From assembly GCA_002448875.1 (NCBI GenBank), contig DKAS01000002.1, positions 25,198-32,735 on the forward strand: a DNA stretch of 7,538 bases, written 5' to 3'. The notes under the pieces are model-generated. The model was given only the letters and a program-made list of their open reading frames with translations, was not told where the DNA came from and ran no database searches. Positions within the stretch are counted from its first letter, which is position 1. Every line of letters starts with the position of its first letter. The translations under genes were made by a program, and so were the position numbers. Source of the DNA: Proteobacteria bacterium UBA6920 (GTDB lineage Bacteria > Pseudomonadota > Gammaproteobacteria > SG8-11). Shown here one piece after another: positions 6,760-7,538 of the stretch.

Positions 6760-7082
6760 TATTTTTCAAGGTACTGCAGTTTGTCCGCGACGCCATCCCA
6801 CTGCCCGGCATCGGCCGGCGCCGCTTTTTTCTGGGTGATGACCGGCCATTTCGCCGCCAGGTCTTTGTTGATGGTGACAAAGCCCAGTTGATTCTGCGGC
6901 AGGTCGTCTTCGGCGTAAATGGCGTTGATCGGACACTCGGGCACGCACAGGCTGCAGTCTATGCATTCTTCGGGATCGATGACCAGAAAATTCGGACCCT
7001 CATGGAAACAATCCACCGGGCAGACTTCCACGCAATCGGTGTATTTGCAGCGGATACAGTTTTCGGTTACTACGTAGGTCAT
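6759..7082 (-). CDS. fdxA: Seven-iron ferredoxin FdxA ([3Fe-4S][4Fe-4S])
   Basis: A 107-residue cytoplasmic electron carrier closely resembling Azotobacter vinelandii ferredoxin I in length and along its whole sequence. By analogy C9, C17 and C50 hold the [3Fe-4S] cluster, and C21, C40, C43 and C46 hold the [4Fe-4S] cluster; C12 and C25 would be free. The two signatures are [13 protein letters not shown] (9-21) and [11 protein letters not shown] (40-50). The tail with WP near residue 80 and QWDGV is the usual FdI C-terminal arm. The ATG at 7082 is chosen because FdI proteins begin at this MxxVVT; a GAGAAG Shine-Dalgarno (complement of 7088-7093) lies 5 bp upstream. The open frame extends 22 codons further with no homology. 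It is 68 bp downstream of mutS, an arrangement known from Pseudomonas. FdI is linked to redox and oxidative-stress control in Azotobacter; the partner here is unknown. Confidence 0.97.
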   Translation of the reverse strand: MTYVVTENCIRCKYTDCVEVCPVDCFHEGPNFLVIDPEECIDCSLCVPECPINAIYAEDDLPQNQLGFVTINKDLAAKWPVITQKKAAPADAGQWDGVADKLQYLEK

Positions 7083-7118
7083 GGTTGCTTCTCGGATTCG
7101 TGGGGTTTTCCAGGCCAC

Positions 7119-7124
7119 ATTGTA
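7119..7124 (-). promoter_or_regulatory. Candidate -10 box for fdxA
   Basis: In the 68-bp mutS-fdxA gap the minus strand reads TACAAT (5 of 6 to the -10 consensus). At 17-bp spacing the -35 region is TGTTCA, a poor match (3 of 6). It would give a leader of about 30 nt before the fdxA ATG. fdxA could instead depend on transcription from mutS. Confidence 0.28.
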
Positions 7125-7150
7125 AGATTTCTGCCGGCCATTGAACACTG

Positions 7151-7538
7151 TTACAGCAGTTGGCGCAGATGATACAGGGTATCCAGGGCCTGGCGCGGGC
7201 TCAGGTTGTCCAGGTCCAGGTCGCGCAGGGCGGCGATCGCCGGGTGGTGTTCGGCCTCGTGGAACAGGGACAGTTGGCCCATGGGTGCCGGCGCGTTTTC
7301 GCTTTCCTGATTTTCCAGGCTGACCAGCTTCTGCCGGGCGTTGTGGATCACCGCCGCCGGCACCCCGGCCAGGGCCGCCACCTGCAGGCCATAGCTCTGG
7401 CTGGCGGGGCCGTCCTTGACGCCGTAGAGAAAAACGATGCGCTCACCGTGCTCCACCGCGTCCAGATGCACATTAGCGCAATGGGGCAGGCGCTCGGGCA
7501 GCGCCGTCAGCTCGAAATAATGGGTGGCGAACAGGGTG
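7151..7538 (-). CDS. mutS: DNA mismatch repair ATPase MutS, C-terminal 128 residues
   Basis: The 3' part of mutS; the start lies beyond base 7538. MutS binds mismatches and small loops and, with ATP, recruits MutL. The visible part begins [11 protein letters not shown], the conserved segment at the end of the ABC-type ATPase domain, and continues with [19 protein letters not shown], then [13 protein letters not shown]. These are hallmark MutS sequences. After about 50 residues comes QLSLF (7262-7276), an exact consensus beta-clamp-binding pentapeptide, comparable to the QMSLL site of E. coli MutS. The end, [31 protein letters not shown] read as a whole, is the small C-terminal domain used for MutS dimer/tetramer contacts and ends as expected with a TAA at 7151-7153. 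There is no sign of frameshift or truncation apart from the window edge. Confidence 0.97.
   Translation of the reverse strand, partial: TLFATHYFELTALPERLPHCANVHLDAVEHGERIVFLYGVKDGPASQSYGLQVAALAGVPAAVIHNARQKLVSLENQESENAPAPMGQLSLFHEAEHHPAIAALRDLDLDNLSPRQALDTLYHLRQLL

Noticed and set aside
7083..7148. 22-codon N-terminal extension of fdxA
   Set aside because: No homology to FdI proteins, and a reasonable Shine-Dalgarno favours the start at 7082.

Overview
The window reads as a GC-rich chromosomal segment of a gammaproteobacterium. This rests on the adjacency of mutS to a seven-iron ferredoxin gene of the Azotobacter/Pseudomonas FdI type and on an AddAB-like nuclease/helicase pair of the kind found in many gammaproteobacteria. 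I cannot name the genus. All five protein genes lie on the minus strand, so the gene order runs from right to left.

Layout in transcription order: the 3' end of mutS (7151-7538, start outside the window); fdxA (6759-7082); a 958-residue AddB-like protein with a C-terminal PD-(D/E)XK nuclease and Fe-S cysteines (3835-6711); a 287-bp intergenic region (3548-3834); a 1125-residue AddA-like UvrD/RecB-type helicase-nuclease (170-3547); and the first 38 codons of a thioredoxin-fold protein resembling the YbbN/CnoX co-chaperones (1-115, running out of the window). The two large proteins would form a two-subunit helicase-nuclease that resects double-strand breaks for RecA, the job RecBCD does in E. 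coli. With mutS this makes the window mainly a DNA-repair neighbourhood.

The most interesting part is the gap between the addB-like and addA-like genes. It holds a very AT-rich block with roughly helically phased A/T tracts. Next come a good sigma70-type promoter on the PLUS strand (TTGCCA, 16 bp, TATTCT) and about 130 bp of structured, GGA-rich sequence, ending in a strong GC hairpin followed by TTTAT. No convincing ORF is present. The sequence has an 8-bp 5' closing stem, six GGA motifs on the plus strand, and a small hairpin that shows AGGAC in its loop. These are the hallmarks of CsrA/RsmA-sequestering small RNAs (the RsmY/RsmZ/CsrB type). In Pseudomonas, rsmZ lies next to fdxA, close to mutS, so the location fits too. 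I propose an unannotated Rsm/Csr-type sRNA, transcribed against and between the addAB-like genes and divergently from addA. This is inferred from sequence pattern only.

The remaining gaps are short (47-68 bp) and hold weak promoter or hairpin signals. I saw no tRNA, rRNA, CRISPR array, insertion sequence or prophage material.
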